Shown: positions 26,533 to 35,387 of the stretch, one piece after another
Numbering within the stretch: position 1 is the stretch's first letter
How the letters are laid out: every line of letters starts with the position of its first letter
Translations under genes and position numbers: made by a program
Assembly: GCF_030687145.1 (NCBI RefSeq)
Contig: NZ_CP117460.1
Location: 4,464,001 to 4,528,000, forward strand
Source: Pseudomonas sp. FP1742
GTDB taxonomy: Bacteria; Pseudomonadota; Gammaproteobacteria; Pseudomonadales; Pseudomonadaceae
DNA: 64,000 nucleotides
Direction of reading: 5' to 3'
Notes under the pieces: generated by a model
What the model was told of the DNA's origin: nothing
The model's database searches: none
Seen by the model: the letters and a program-made list of their open reading frames with translations, nothing else

Positions 26533-27876
26533 TTAAATGACTGGCCTTACCGATAGACCGCGACCAATACCATAATAGTCGAATCCATTGGCCTTCATCC
26601 GATGAGGGTCGAATATGTTACGGCCGTCAAATATGACAGGAGTGCTGAGTTTTTCTTTTATAAAATCCAGGTCAGGGGCTTTGAATTCGCGCCATTCTGT
26701 AACAATGACCAGAGCATCGGCACCTTGAAGCGCGGCTTCTTTGGTACCCATTAGCAGCAAGTCTTCATTCATTCCATAAATGCGTTGTGTTTCGGCCATC
26801 GCTTCGGGGTCGAAGGCTTGTATTCTGGCGCCGACACTACGCAACTGCTCAATCAGGACGCGGCTGGATGCTTCGCGCATATCATCTGTATTGGGCTTGA
26901 AAGCCAACCCCCAAATCGCAAATGTTTTGCCCTCCAGATGGCCATTGAAGTGATGTTGGATATGCTCGAACAGATGCTCCTTTTGTCGCTTGTTGACTTC
27001 TTCTACGGCTGACAAAAGTGTTGCTTTATAACCGATCGACGACGCGGTGCGTTCCAGGGCTTGTACATCTTTTGGGAAACAGGAACCGCCATAGCCGCAG
27101 CCCGGGTAGATAAAGTCGTAGCCAATCCTTGGATCAGAGCCAATGCCTTTACGAACGGCCTCAATGTCTGCGCCCAATCGTTCGGCGAAATTAGCCATCT
27201 CATTCATGAATGAAATTTTTGTTGCCAATAGACAGTTGGCCGCATACTTCGTCAGTTCGGCACTTCTGATGTCCATCGTGATAATTTTTTCGTGGTTTCT
27301 GTTGAAAGGTTCATAGAGCTCCCTCATTCGGTCCACCGCGTAACTGCTATCACTGCCTATGATAATTCTATCGGGACGAGTGCAGTCTGCTACCGCAGAA
27401 CCTTCCTTCAGGAACTCGGGGTTGGAGATAACGTGAAACTCCACCTCAAGATCCCGGGACTTCAATACTTCGGAAACTTTAGCCCTGACTTTATCTGCCG
27501 TGCCAACAGGCACAGTAGACTTGTTCACGATGATTTTAGCCTCCGTCATGTTGAGTGCAATGGTGGTGGCAACGGACAGCACATATTTTAAATCAGCGCT
27601 GCCGTCGTCATCTGGAGGCGTACCCACTGCAATGAATTGGATTTCACCATGATGCACACCTTGTGCTGCATCGGTTGTGAAATGTAAACGTCCTGCTTCA
27701 TGGCATTTTTCTACGAGGGCACTTAATCCAGGCTCATAGATAGGAATAATTCCATTCTTCAGATTCTCGACTTTAATAGCGTCGACGTCTACGCAACATA
27801 CGTCATGACCTGCGTCAGCAAGTACAGCCGCCTGCACCAGGCCCACATAGCCTATTCCAAAAACCGTAACATTCAT
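26533..27876 (-). CDS. ugd: UDP-glucose 6-dehydrogenase
   Basis: A 447-residue nucleotide-sugar dehydrogenase: N-terminal Rossmann FGIGYVGLVQAAVLADAGHDV, the SNPEFLKEGSAVADCTRPDRI central motif, the catalytic Cys266 in GYGGSCFPKD and the C-terminal LAFKPNTDDMREASS. It oxidises UDP-glucose (from GalU) to UDP-glucuronate in two steps. The PDRI pattern and context with PssD/PssE support UDP-glucose over GDP-mannose as substrate, though the latter (AlgD-like) cannot be wholly excluded. It is 12 bases after manC and closes the operon. Confidence 0.92.
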   Translation of the reverse strand: MNVTVFGIGYVGLVQAAVLADAGHDVCCVDVDAIKVENLKNGIIPIYEPGLSALVEKCHEAGRLHFTTDAAQGVHHGEIQFIAVGTPPDDDGSADLKYVLSVATTIALNMTEAKIIVNKSTVPVGTADKVRAKVSEVLKSRDLEVEFHVISNPEFLKEGSAVADCTRPDRIIIGSDSSYAVDRMRELYEPFNRNHEKIITMDIRSAELTKYAANCLLATKISFMNEMANFAERLGADIEAVRKGIGSDPRIGYDFIYPGCGYGGSCFPKDVQALERTASSIGYKATLLSAVEEVNKRQKEHLFEHIQHHFNGHLEGKTFAIWGLAFKPNTDDMREASSRVLIEQLRSVGARIQAFDPEAMAETQRIYGMNEDLLLMGTKEAALQGADALVIVTEWREFKAPDLDFIKEKLSTPVIFDGRNIFDPHRMKANGFDYYGIGRGLSVRPVI

Positions 27877-27888
27877 TTCAATAATCCT

Positions 27889-29316
27889 TTAGATGAGTTC
27901 GAGACGGCCATAACGATCTTCAAAACGAACGATGTCATCTTCGCCGAGGTAGGAACCTGATTGAACTTCTATCAATTCAAGAGGGATTCGCCCTGGATTT
28001 TCAAGGGAGTGCACAACCCCAATGGGTATGTAGGTGGATTGGTTTTCGGTCAATAACACCTGTTTGTCAGCAATTTGCACATTGGCGGTGCCTGACACCA
28101 CAATCCAGTGCTCTGCCCGATGATGGTGAAGCTGAACGGAAAGTTTATGCCCCGGCTTCACGGTGATTCGCTTCACTTGATATCTATGCCCTTGGTCCAC
28201 TGAGTCATACTTCCCCCAGGGCCTATAGACTTCACGATGGCTAGCGCCCTCGACTCGATTGTTTTTAGTGAGCTCAGAGACTATTTTCTTGACATCTTGA
28301 GAACGGTCCTTAGTCGTCACCAATATCGCGTCCGAGGTCTCCACAACAACGACGTCACTGATACCTAGAACAGTGACCAGACGGTGGCTGGAGTGAACAT
28401 AGCTGTTGGTAACGCCTTGCAGCAATACATCCCCTTGTGTGCAGTTTTCATTTTCATCCTTCATTCCCGCTTCCCAAACCGAATCCCATGCACCAAGGTC
28501 GCTCCAGCTGGAGTTAAGGATAACGACTGACGCGATGTTGGTTTTTTCCATGACCGCATAATCAATTGACACATTGGGAGCGTTCACGAAGTCTACCTGA
28601 CTGAGTCTTGTGAAGTCCTGGTCATGCGTTGCGTTAGCGAGAGAAAGTTCTGCCGCGACAACGATGTCAGGACTCAAGCGTTCCAGTTCGGATTTCATGA
28701 CGGAAGCCCGGAACATAAACATTCCGCTATTCCAGAAATAATTTCCTTGGGCAAGGTAGCTTTGTGCTGTTTCCAGGTCAGGCTTTTCTACAAAAGCATC
28801 GATGTGCGCAACGCCGTCGGTAGCATCAATTTGAGTACGAATATAGCCATAACCAGTCTCTGGCTTCGTAGGGGCAACCCCGAAGGTGACAATTCTACCT
28901 TTGTTGACTTCCAGCTTCGCCAATGCCAGCGAGGCTTTAAAAGCGTCAACGTCGGTGATGACATGGTCCGCAGCTAAAACCAACAGAATAGGATCATCCC
29001 CGCCCTCCAAAGCTGTCAGTGTCGCAGCGGCTATAGCGGGCGCAGTATTTCGTGCAGAGGGTTCCAATAGTATTTTTTGGGGCTTTACATCCAGCGATCT
29101 GCTTTGCTCGGCCACGATAAAACGATGATCTTCGTTACAAACGATTATCGGAGGACTCAAGCTATCCCCTTCTGCAGACAGACTTTTTACTCGATCCAAA
29201 GTGGCTTGAAACAAACTCAAATCACCGTGTATCGACATAAATTGCTTGGGCTTGAGTGCTCTTGAAAGTGGCCACAGACGCGTGCCTGAGCCACCAGACA
29301 AAATAACTGGAATCAT
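27889..29316 (-). CDS. manC: Mannose-1-phosphate guanylyltransferase / mannose-6-phosphate isomerase
   Basis: A 475-residue two-domain enzyme that supplies GDP-mannose. The N-terminal nucleotidyltransferase has LSGGSGTRLWPLSRALKPKQF and FVEKPD. The C-terminal cupin isomerase domain has RPWGKYDSVDQG, VKPGHKLSVQLHHHRAEHW and VSGTANVQI. Length equals AlgA/ManC. Its presence suggests mannose (or a GDP-mannose derivative) in the repeat unit. 54 bases after pssE. Confidence 0.95.
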   Translation of the reverse strand: MIPVILSGGSGTRLWPLSRALKPKQFMSIHGDLSLFQATLDRVKSLSAEGDSLSPPIIVCNEDHRFIVAEQSRSLDVKPQKILLEPSARNTAPAIAAATLTALEGGDDPILLVLAADHVITDVDAFKASLALAKLEVNKGRIVTFGVAPTKPETGYGYIRTQIDATDGVAHIDAFVEKPDLETAQSYLAQGNYFWNSGMFMFRASVMKSELERLSPDIVVAAELSLANATHDQDFTRLSQVDFVNAPNVSIDYAVMEKTNIASVVILNSSWSDLGAWDSVWEAGMKDENENCTQGDVLLQGVTNSYVHSSHRLVTVLGISDVVVVETSDAILVTTKDRSQDVKKIVSELTKNNRVEGASHREVYRPWGKYDSVDQGHRYQVKRITVKPGHKLSVQLHHHRAEHWIVVSGTANVQIADKQVLLTENQSTYIPIGVVHSLENPGRIPLELIEVQSGSYLGEDDIVRFEDRYGRLELI

Positions 29317-29370
29317 AGCGATTACTCAATAATTAAAAGTTATAGAAAGGTGCCGATAAGCAGCAAAGAT

Positions 29371-29847
29371 TCAGGACGTAAATGATCTTATATAATCGAT
29401 CAAGCGATCTCTTTCTGTGAAATCCAACGGGATTTCAGCATTGTTGTAATTGAGTGCTGAATCAATAGCCGAAAAAAACTCGTCTTTATCATGGGCGATG
29501 AAAACAGATGGAAAGCCCGAAAAATTCTCGACGGTGTCGTACTGATGGTTATTAATGTGTTCACCGCGACTGCTGTCCCGGGGCACGACAACTATTGGCT
29601 TTCCCAATTCAAGCGAGCGAATGATATTACCCATGCCCGCATGTGAGACGACGACTGTTGAGGCGTTGAAGTTTTTGGAAAAAAAAGGCTCGGCTATTGT
29701 CTTGAACGCATTAATGCGGCCCAAGTCCCTTTCGTCATTGCCGACCTGGGCGACAATAGGGACATCAGGGTTTGCATGACTCCATTCGCTTAAATAGCTG
29801 AGCATTCTCTCAAAGGGTGCTTGAGTGCCAACGCTGCAAAATATCAT
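29371..29847 (-). CDS. pssE: PssE/Alg13-like glycosyltransferase subunit
   Basis: A 158-residue protein equal to the C-terminal nucleotide-sugar-binding half of GT28 enzymes: MIFCSVGTQAPFERMLSYL at the start, VSHAGMGNIIRSLELGKPIVVVPRD in the middle and GEHINNHQ. It pairs with the PssD/Alg14-like membrane subunit just upstream; the PssD stop and PssE ATG directly abut. In Rhizobium the PssD-PssE pair adds glucuronic acid to lipid-linked glucose; I infer the same here because ugd and a glucose-initiating transferase are present. Confidence 0.9.
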   Translation of the reverse strand: MIFCSVGTQAPFERMLSYLSEWSHANPDVPIVAQVGNDERDLGRINAFKTIAEPFFSKNFNASTVVVSHAGMGNIIRSLELGKPIVVVPRDSSRGEHINNHQYDTVENFSGFPSVFIAHDKDEFFSAIDSALNYNNAEIPLDFTERDRLIDYIRSFTS

Positions 29848-30303
29848 TTATACAACCCTCCCTTTATACTGAGCCCTGCCGTTTTCCGAAAGAGTGGGCC
29901 ACTGCGTGAGCAATTCATCTACAAAATAAGAAGCGATTCTGCCGGACAGGGAGATTTTTTTAGGATTCGCGATGCTATCAATCCAGAGCGTTTTTTTTCC
30001 CATGATCTTTGCTGTGATCAAACCCAGCAGACCCGGCGCAGCCCCCGTAGAGATGACGTATTTCGCCTTGCTCTGGTAAACGATATTGAAGATTTGATAG
30101 AACCCCTTCATTATCTTGAAGGGCTCACTTCTATTGAAATCGGGAACTTTAACAAAGTCGTGAAGTGGGTACTGTGAGTGAACGCTTGTATCGACGGTGG
30201 CAATGTTGACTTTCTGCCCGTCAAACGCTGGAAGCAGTTTGCTCATTTGTACCCAGTGCCCACCTCCGGAACAAATCAGTAAAACATCATACGATTGATT
30301 CAT
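29848..30303 (-). CDS. pssD: PssD/Alg14-like glycosyltransferase subunit
   Basis: A 151-residue membrane-associated partner of PssE: MNQSYDVLLICSGGGHWVQMSKLL, then VISTGAAPGLLGLITAKIMGKKTLWIDSIA, the standard Alg14/PssD signature with its GGH nucleotide-binding loop. Start at the ATG at 30303, preceded by AAGGGATCCGTC; a longer frame to 30384 is not family-like. It holds PssE at the inner membrane, where the pair is expected to transfer the second sugar. Confidence 0.9.
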   Translation of the reverse strand: MNQSYDVLLICSGGGHWVQMSKLLPAFDGQKVNIATVDTSVHSQYPLHDFVKVPDFNRSEPFKIMKGFYQIFNIVYQSKAKYVISTGAAPGLLGLITAKIMGKKTLWIDSIANPKKISLSGRIASYFVDELLTQWPTLSENGRAQYKGRVV

Positions 30304-30338
30304 GACGGATCCCTTTCTGCCAGGATTAATAGACATCA

Positions 30339-31313
30339 TCAGATGGTAACAGCCGCTTTTAATAATTCCGCTTGCCCCTCCCAACGTGTTATTCGCTTGG
30401 CTTTCAACAAAGCTGATTTTTCTTTATAAAGCTCTTCATTCTCGATGAGTTGAGAAAGCCCAAACTTTATTGACAGAGGGTCTAACGTATCAACAAATAC
30501 AGCCGCGTCCGAAAACAATGAACGCAGCACCGGTGTATTCGAAAGTGCCATCGGCCGGCCGGCGCTAACCGCTTCGTTCGCCACACTCAACTGGACATTG
30601 TCGCGCGTTGTCAGGCCGAGAACGACATTGGCGTTACACAGCAATTGCTCGAAAGTCAACTTACTCAGAAAACCCGTAAGCTTTATATTGTCTGGCATTG
30701 ACGCTATGAGAGCTCCGGATAACTTGCCTCCGTACCTCCCGGTGATAAAAAAGTCTACATTCGGCATTTCTCTGGCTGCCTTAATAACGATTTCTATCGG
30801 CTCGTCGACATCGAAAGAGCAGGGAAAAAGTACGTAAGGTGTCTGATGATCACTGGCAGGGGGAGTATTAAAATCACACGGCAAATCCTCCAGGATAAAA
30901 ATGTTTTCCACATTAACGCCTGAGCGGGCCAACTCCTCTTTGACTTTGAAGTTATGCACCACAACGGCATCGATTTTATTGAGCAAGGACACTGTGCCCG
31001 GGAAGGTTATCCATTGCTTGCGTAACAAACTATTATGCACATCGGCAATAATCTTGAGGCGTCTGTTAATAAAAAACTTATACGCCAGTGCGATGTGCAA
31101 CACAGGGCTCGGTGGTAACTGGACCCAAAGAACCTGTGGCGCACTGACGAAAAGTGATTTAATCGTTTTAAACGCTTTAATCAAATAGTCCAATGGACGT
31201 GCAGATTTTTTTTTGAATTTATTAGGAAGATGCAGAATGTCATACGCCCAATATTGTTTCATTGTGTCGGCGCGTCGTTGATAGCCGACCCATGCGATCA
31301 TTAATGATTTCAC
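30339..31313 (-). CDS. Glycosyltransferase, GT4-like (ALG1-like)
   Basis: A 324-residue glycosyltransferase with GT-B fold. The N-terminal domain has VLWVQLPPSPVLHIALAYKF and the acceptor-side DVHNS. The C-terminal domain has YVLFPCSFDVDEPIEIVIKA and the nucleotide-sugar site VANEAVSAGRPMALSNTPVLR. The closest pattern I recognise is eukaryotic ALG1 (beta-1,4-mannosyltransferase) and its bacterial relatives. With manC in the operon, a GDP-mannose donor is a fair inference, but not shown. It is the only stand-alone glycosyltransferase after PssD/PssE. Confidence 0.82.
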   Translation of the reverse strand: MKSLMIAWVGYQRRADTMKQYWAYDILHLPNKFKKKSARPLDYLIKAFKTIKSLFVSAPQVLWVQLPPSPVLHIALAYKFFINRRLKIIADVHNSLLRKQWITFPGTVSLLNKIDAVVVHNFKVKEELARSGVNVENIFILEDLPCDFNTPPASDHQTPYVLFPCSFDVDEPIEIVIKAAREMPNVDFFITGRYGGKLSGALIASMPDNIKLTGFLSKLTFEQLLCNANVVLGLTTRDNVQLSVANEAVSAGRPMALSNTPVLRSLFSDAAVFVDTLDPLSIKFGLSQLIENEELYKEKSALLKAKRITRWEGQAELLKAAVTI

Positions 31314-31352
31314 TTCTGAATCCTGCGTAAGAAGAGTGATGGAAATGGAGTA

Positions 31353-31895
31353 CTACAATGCAAACCAAATAGGAAAATCAGCGCTGTACTGAATGTTTTT
31401 ATTTCTGAAGCGAATATGTTTAGCCGGATTCCCTCCCGCAATCGAATACGCTTCAATATTGCGCGTGACAACGCTACCGGGATAAACGACTGCACCCTTC
31501 CCTATCGTGACGCCTGGCATAATCATTACACTGGGAAAGATCCATACATTATCTTCAATGACAACCGGCTTCCCGACAGTGCGACTCATGGGGTCATCGA
31601 TATCGTGTCCCAGTGTATAAATTTTTGTGTTATGAGAGATGTTGACGTTGTCGCCGATGCGGATTCCGACCCTGTTATCCATATAGCAGTTGTAATTTAT
31701 GGTGCAATTCTTTCCTACTGAAAACTTTCCAAATGAAAAAAAAATGACCTTTCTATGGACGGTAGTCTTAACGCCGATACGGCATCCCGTTACCCTCAGC
31801 AGTGACCGTCTCAAGCTGAAAAAGAAAACCAGGTTAAGTGCCGAATTAAACAAGGCAACGGCCACCTTCTTGGTGTTGAGCTTCAAGTTCTTCAT
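31353..31895 (-). CDS. Hexapeptide-repeat acyltransferase
   Basis: A 180-residue left-handed beta-helix acyltransferase. Repeats of the [LIV]-G-x4 type run through INYNCYMDNRVGIRIGDNVNISHNTKIYT and VVIEDNVWIFPSVMIMPGVTIGKGAVVYPGSVV. The catalytic His is probably in HDIDDP (DxHD-like: TLGHDIDDP). This is the WcaF/NodL-like O-acetyltransferase pattern, which suggests O-acetylation of the polymer. It abuts the lyase gene without any gap. Confidence 0.88.
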   Translation of the reverse strand: MKNLKLNTKKVAVALFNSALNLVFFFSLRRSLLRVTGCRIGVKTTVHRKVIFFSFGKFSVGKNCTINYNCYMDNRVGIRIGDNVNISHNTKIYTLGHDIDDPMSRTVGKPVVIEDNVWIFPSVMIMPGVTIGKGAVVYPGSVVTRNIEAYSIAGGNPAKHIRFRNKNIQYSADFPIWFAL

Positions 31896-32759
31896 TTAGT
31901 TACCTGCGCCATGCCCCGATGTATTAGCGATGCGATGTGAACTCATTACAAAATTTCTGAACTGAATATTGGTGCTGGCAGGCGTGGCGAAGGACGCGTT
32001 ATTTCCACCGAAGAAAGTAGAGAACAACAATCCATCGATCGTCAGGTTTTTAGTGTCTCTGAACGTCAGCCCGGTTTCAGAGTGCACCAGTTTCCTATCG
32101 TACCAAATAGAAATCACGCCATCGGCGCGACCCGGTGTATTCAACTTTACGAGTTGCTCTAATGTATGCCACTCGCCGACACTAAAGGTCCAGGAACCCA
32201 GGCCTATTGCTGTTCCCCATGTTTTACTGGTGGGCAAATAAGCATAGATTGCACCAACGCCATTTTCTTTCCATATGTAGCGAGTGGAAAAGCCATCATG
32301 GCCATTAGGTATTTTCCCTCCTGTATTGCCTGTACCGCCGTAGAGACCTGGAAGCTTTCCGCCCTTTACAAAGTTAAAGTTCTTATCGAATTTCAATTCA
32401 TAAGTAAGAACCAGGCATTCTCTACCCGGCTGCTTGAGCCTGGATTTGAATTCAATCCCCCCATAGGGCAAACCCAACCGGACCATAGAACCTGGATCGT
32501 ACGACCCGGCGGGATAATGTACCGTAATGTCTTTTATTTCATTACTGTAAGCCTTGTTTGTTAAATTGGCGCTGCCTTTTATATTGTCGTGTTCGTCGCT
32601 ATTGCGATGACGGCCGGCGAACCCCTGTGAAACATCTGGAAGGGATGGATAGATGTTTTCAATACTTTGCTCGCAGCGGTCAGTTATGTCGGATGCACTG
32701 CTCATAGCCACATGCAGAGAGAAGGCTAAGGTGAGTAGCGCCGAGGCTTTTTTTTTCAC
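31896..32759 (-). CDS. Secreted polysaccharide lyase, PL14-like
   Basis: A 287-residue protein with a signal peptide (VKKKASALLTLAFSLHVAMSSA) and a jelly-roll beta-sandwich with features of family PL14: VLTYELKFDKNFNFVKGGKLPGLYGG, RYIWKENGVGAIYAYLP, and SVGEWHTLEQLVKLN. PL14 lyases cut alginate or glucuronan, that is uronic-acid polymers, which fits the predicted glucuronate in this polymer. In such loci a lyase trims or releases chains in the periplasm. GTG at 32759 has GAGAGGGG upstream; the longer frame to 32900 overlaps the pyruvyltransferase gene and lacks a signal peptide. Confidence 0.75.
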   Translation of the reverse strand: MKKKASALLTLAFSLHVAMSSASDITDRCEQSIENIYPSLPDVSQGFAGRHRNSDEHDNIKGSANLTNKAYSNEIKDITVHYPAGSYDPGSMVRLGLPYGGIEFKSRLKQPGRECLVLTYELKFDKNFNFVKGGKLPGLYGGTGNTGGKIPNGHDGFSTRYIWKENGVGAIYAYLPTSKTWGTAIGLGSWTFSVGEWHTLEQLVKLNTPGRADGVISIWYDRKLVHSETGLTFRDTKNLTIDGLLFSTFFGGNNASFATPASTNIQFRNFVMSSHRIANTSGHGAGN

Positions 32760-32778
32760 GTCAGTGGCCCCTCTCGTT

Positions 32779-33930
32779 TTATTTTTTATCGACCCACGCC
32801 AAAAAATCATCAACGGCATTTTGGGCGATGGATGATCGCTGTGAAATCTCTTGCTTGAGGTGCTCTGCCATTTGCTCTTTGGCTTGCCTGAATTCGCCAA
32901 TGGTCGCGATCATCAGGTTATGGTCAGGAGCGCTGACCAGTTTGGTGCCGCGAGGAAGCATCTCATGTACTTTCTTTAGCTTGTTTTCGATCTCAACTGC
33001 AATGGTTGGATAACCTAAGGAAGCCGGCAAAAGCACACCGTGCGCCCTGGCGCTGATAATGACATCGGACTCAACGATCAATTTCGCCATGAACGTCTCT
33101 GGCGTGTCGATGGCGGCATCCCAGCACAACCATTCAAACGTGTGGTGCTTATCGATAAGGTGCTGGTCACGTTCTTTATACAGTGACACCAGACGAACCT
33201 GCTCTCCACGCTTGGACAATTCATGAGCGGCCTGCACCATCGCCTCGATGAATTTTTGCCCATTCGCATCATGCGGCCAATCCCGCAGGATAAATGACAG
33301 GTATTTGTTCTTATTTACGCTGTTTATCTTCAGATCGGTATTAGAGATCCATAGGTCGGAAAGCAAGGTCGGATCGGTGTACACATCTACATCCGATTTT
33401 CCAAATGCATTGCAATGCTTTTGGCTTGTACCATCCCTGACGGAAATATAGTCACAACGATTAATGACATTGACTGCGCGAGTCAGCGGCTTGCCGCCAC
33501 CATCAAACGGGCCTAAACCGATACAGAATGCAGCAAGACGACGATGGAAGAATATTTTGTCTATCCCGCCGCGCATCCCTACATACAATCGTAAAAGTGT
33601 GGACTTCAAATCGGTTTGGGCTTTTATGCTCTTGTAGAGCTTTGACACTTTAAGTTGAATTGAGGACGCCTTCCTGGCGGGAGGAATGAACGAGAAAAAC
33701 TGACCACCTCCGCCTAAAACAACCAGATCGGCTTTGACAGGTTCCTTGATATGCAACCATTTTATGCGTGGGTTAAAGTTTTTGGCGACAGCTGGATGAT
33801 CCACACCCACTGCAATGTCCGACTCTTTGAATCTTTTCTTCAGAATATTGATGACACACAACATCAATATATCATCACCTAGATTACCTGGGCCGTAAGC
33901 ACCCCGGATATAAACTTTACTGGAATTCAT
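32779..33930 (-). CDS. Polysaccharide pyruvyl transferase family protein
   Basis: A 383-residue protein with the PF04230 pattern: MNSSKVYIRGAYGPGNLGDD at the start, LVVLGGGGQFF, the RAHGVLLPASLGYPTIAVEI nucleotide/PEP-site segment and SVRDGTSQKH. The family uses phosphoenolpyruvate to add ketal pyruvate to sugar hydroxyls, giving acidic polymers. The exact sugar is unknown. It overlaps wzx by four bases. Confidence 0.88.
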   Translation of the reverse strand: MNSSKVYIRGAYGPGNLGDDILMLCVINILKKRFKESDIAVGVDHPAVAKNFNPRIKWLHIKEPVKADLVVLGGGGQFFSFIPPARKASSIQLKVSKLYKSIKAQTDLKSTLLRLYVGMRGGIDKIFFHRRLAAFCIGLGPFDGGGKPLTRAVNVINRCDYISVRDGTSQKHCNAFGKSDVDVYTDPTLLSDLWISNTDLKINSVNKNKYLSFILRDWPHDANGQKFIEAMVQAAHELSKRGEQVRLVSLYKERDQHLIDKHHTFEWLCWDAAIDTPETFMAKLIVESDVIISARAHGVLLPASLGYPTIAVEIENKLKKVHEMLPRGTKLVSAPDHNLMIATIGEFRQAKEQMAEHLKQEISQRSSIAQNAVDDFLAWVDKK

Positions 33931-35387
33931 GCTGGGCTTCCAATTTCTACGGGTTCATTGAACATAGTGTTCAAGGTAAATGTTGTCGCTAGAATATATA
34001 TAAATATCACGACCACGATCATCAATCGATACAAGGCACTTTCAACGTAAGAACTTGAGATAAAACTGACGAAAGGCAATGTCCACAGGATCAATATCCT
34101 GGGGGAGATAAGCAACTCCAAGGGCAATATTTTTTTGTATATGAAATAGGGTAAGCCTAGCAGGAAGTGTATTAATTGCGAGCCAATGAATGCTTTGGCA
34201 ATGCCGATGGCGCCTTCCTCCCTCAGGAGCAGGGCTCCGGATATGAACAATACACCCCACAGAATATTACTCATGACGCTGTACCAGGCTAAATCCATCA
34301 CGATCATTTTTCTTGAAATGCCGGATTTAAATGCACTTAGCAGCGAGCCCAGAATGACCAACGTCAATGTTATTTCAAAATCCCGTCCAGGAAAGCTATT
34401 TCCATAGAGCTTGGCCAGCAGTTCGGGGAACATGATAACTGGCTGTATAATAATCAGTACGACTAACCAGCCTGATAAAAAATTCAAGGCATCTAATTTC
34501 CGGCTTTTACCTCCCAGCATTGCCGCTAGCATGGGGACAAGCACGGAGCCTAATACCACAGAAACATGTGAAAATATTGCATTCCACTGCATGGCGGCTG
34601 CGTACATACCTAACGCGGCGAGCCCGTTACTTGTTTCCGCCAGCAATTTATTCGCAAACCAATTCATTGGCGCGACCATCAACCCGGTCAGTAACACCGG
34701 GAGTCCGACCGAAAGAACGGTATGCTTTTCAGTCAATGCACCTATGAAATTCAGCGCAGTGTTCTTTGCCTTTAGTATTTTCCAGCATGCAAGCGCGCTA
34801 AAGAACACGATTAGCAGTTGGGAGCAAGCCAACCCCAGCAGCGCACCATTGAGTCTGAATTTTGTCGTCAGGACGTAAGTTGCGGGGATCGCGACGATGG
34901 CGATAATTCCATTGATCGTCGCAATAGACCGATATTGCCCCCAGCCGGTTAAACACCCTTGGGTCCATCCAGATAAAATGATCAACGTGATGGTACTCAA
35001 TACAATCAGTGATACATATTTCAGGTTGTCGGAGCCGAGAATGATGGTGGAAAAGAAATGCGGAAAAAACAGCGCAATACCGATGATCATAAAACTAAAG
35101 GACAAGGAAAAAATCAGCGTTAAAGCGATACCCCTGCCCGTTTTTTCGGGGGAGGTGTCTTTAAATTGACCAATATGCTTCGCCGTCGCCGTGGTTGTGG
35201 CCTGGGCTGCGACATTGGCGAGCATGACAATGGCACTTTGTATCAGGCCATATTCTCCAAATGATTGTGCGCCCAATACTCTGGCAACCAGTATGCCGGT
35301 AATGACAACCGAGACTTTCGTGGCCACCGCAGATATGAAACTCCATGCAGTACTGGACGCGAATCTTTTCAACAGCGTGTTATTCAT
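33927..35387 (-). CDS. wzx: Oligosaccharide flippase (Wzx-like)
   Basis: A 486-residue inner-membrane protein with about 12-14 hydrophobic helices and the MATE/PST superfamily pattern of Wzx: the N-terminal FASSTAWSFISAVATKVSVVITGILVARVLGAQSFGEYGL is diagnostic. It moves the lipid-linked repeat unit across the inner membrane for Wzy. The 3' end overlaps the pyruvyltransferase, and the start overlaps the wzy stop by four bases, so these three are translationally coupled. Confidence 0.9.
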   Translation of the reverse strand: MNNTLLKRFASSTAWSFISAVATKVSVVITGILVARVLGAQSFGEYGLIQSAIVMLANVAAQATTTATAKHIGQFKDTSPEKTGRGIALTLIFSLSFSFMIIGIALFFPHFFSTIILGSDNLKYVSLIVLSTITLIILSGWTQGCLTGWGQYRSIATINGIIAIVAIPATYVLTTKFRLNGALLGLACSQLLIVFFSALACWKILKAKNTALNFIGALTEKHTVLSVGLPVLLTGLMVAPMNWFANKLLAETSNGLAALGMYAAAMQWNAIFSHVSVVLGSVLVPMLAAMLGGKSRKLDALNFLSGWLVVLIIIQPVIMFPELLAKLYGNSFPGRDFEITLTLVILGSLLSAFKSGISRKMIVMDLAWYSVMSNILWGVLFISGALLLREEGAIGIAKAFIGSQLIHFLLGLPYFIYKKILPLELLISPRILILWTLPFVSFISSSYVESALYRLMIVVVIFIYILATTFTLNTMFNEPVEIGSPA

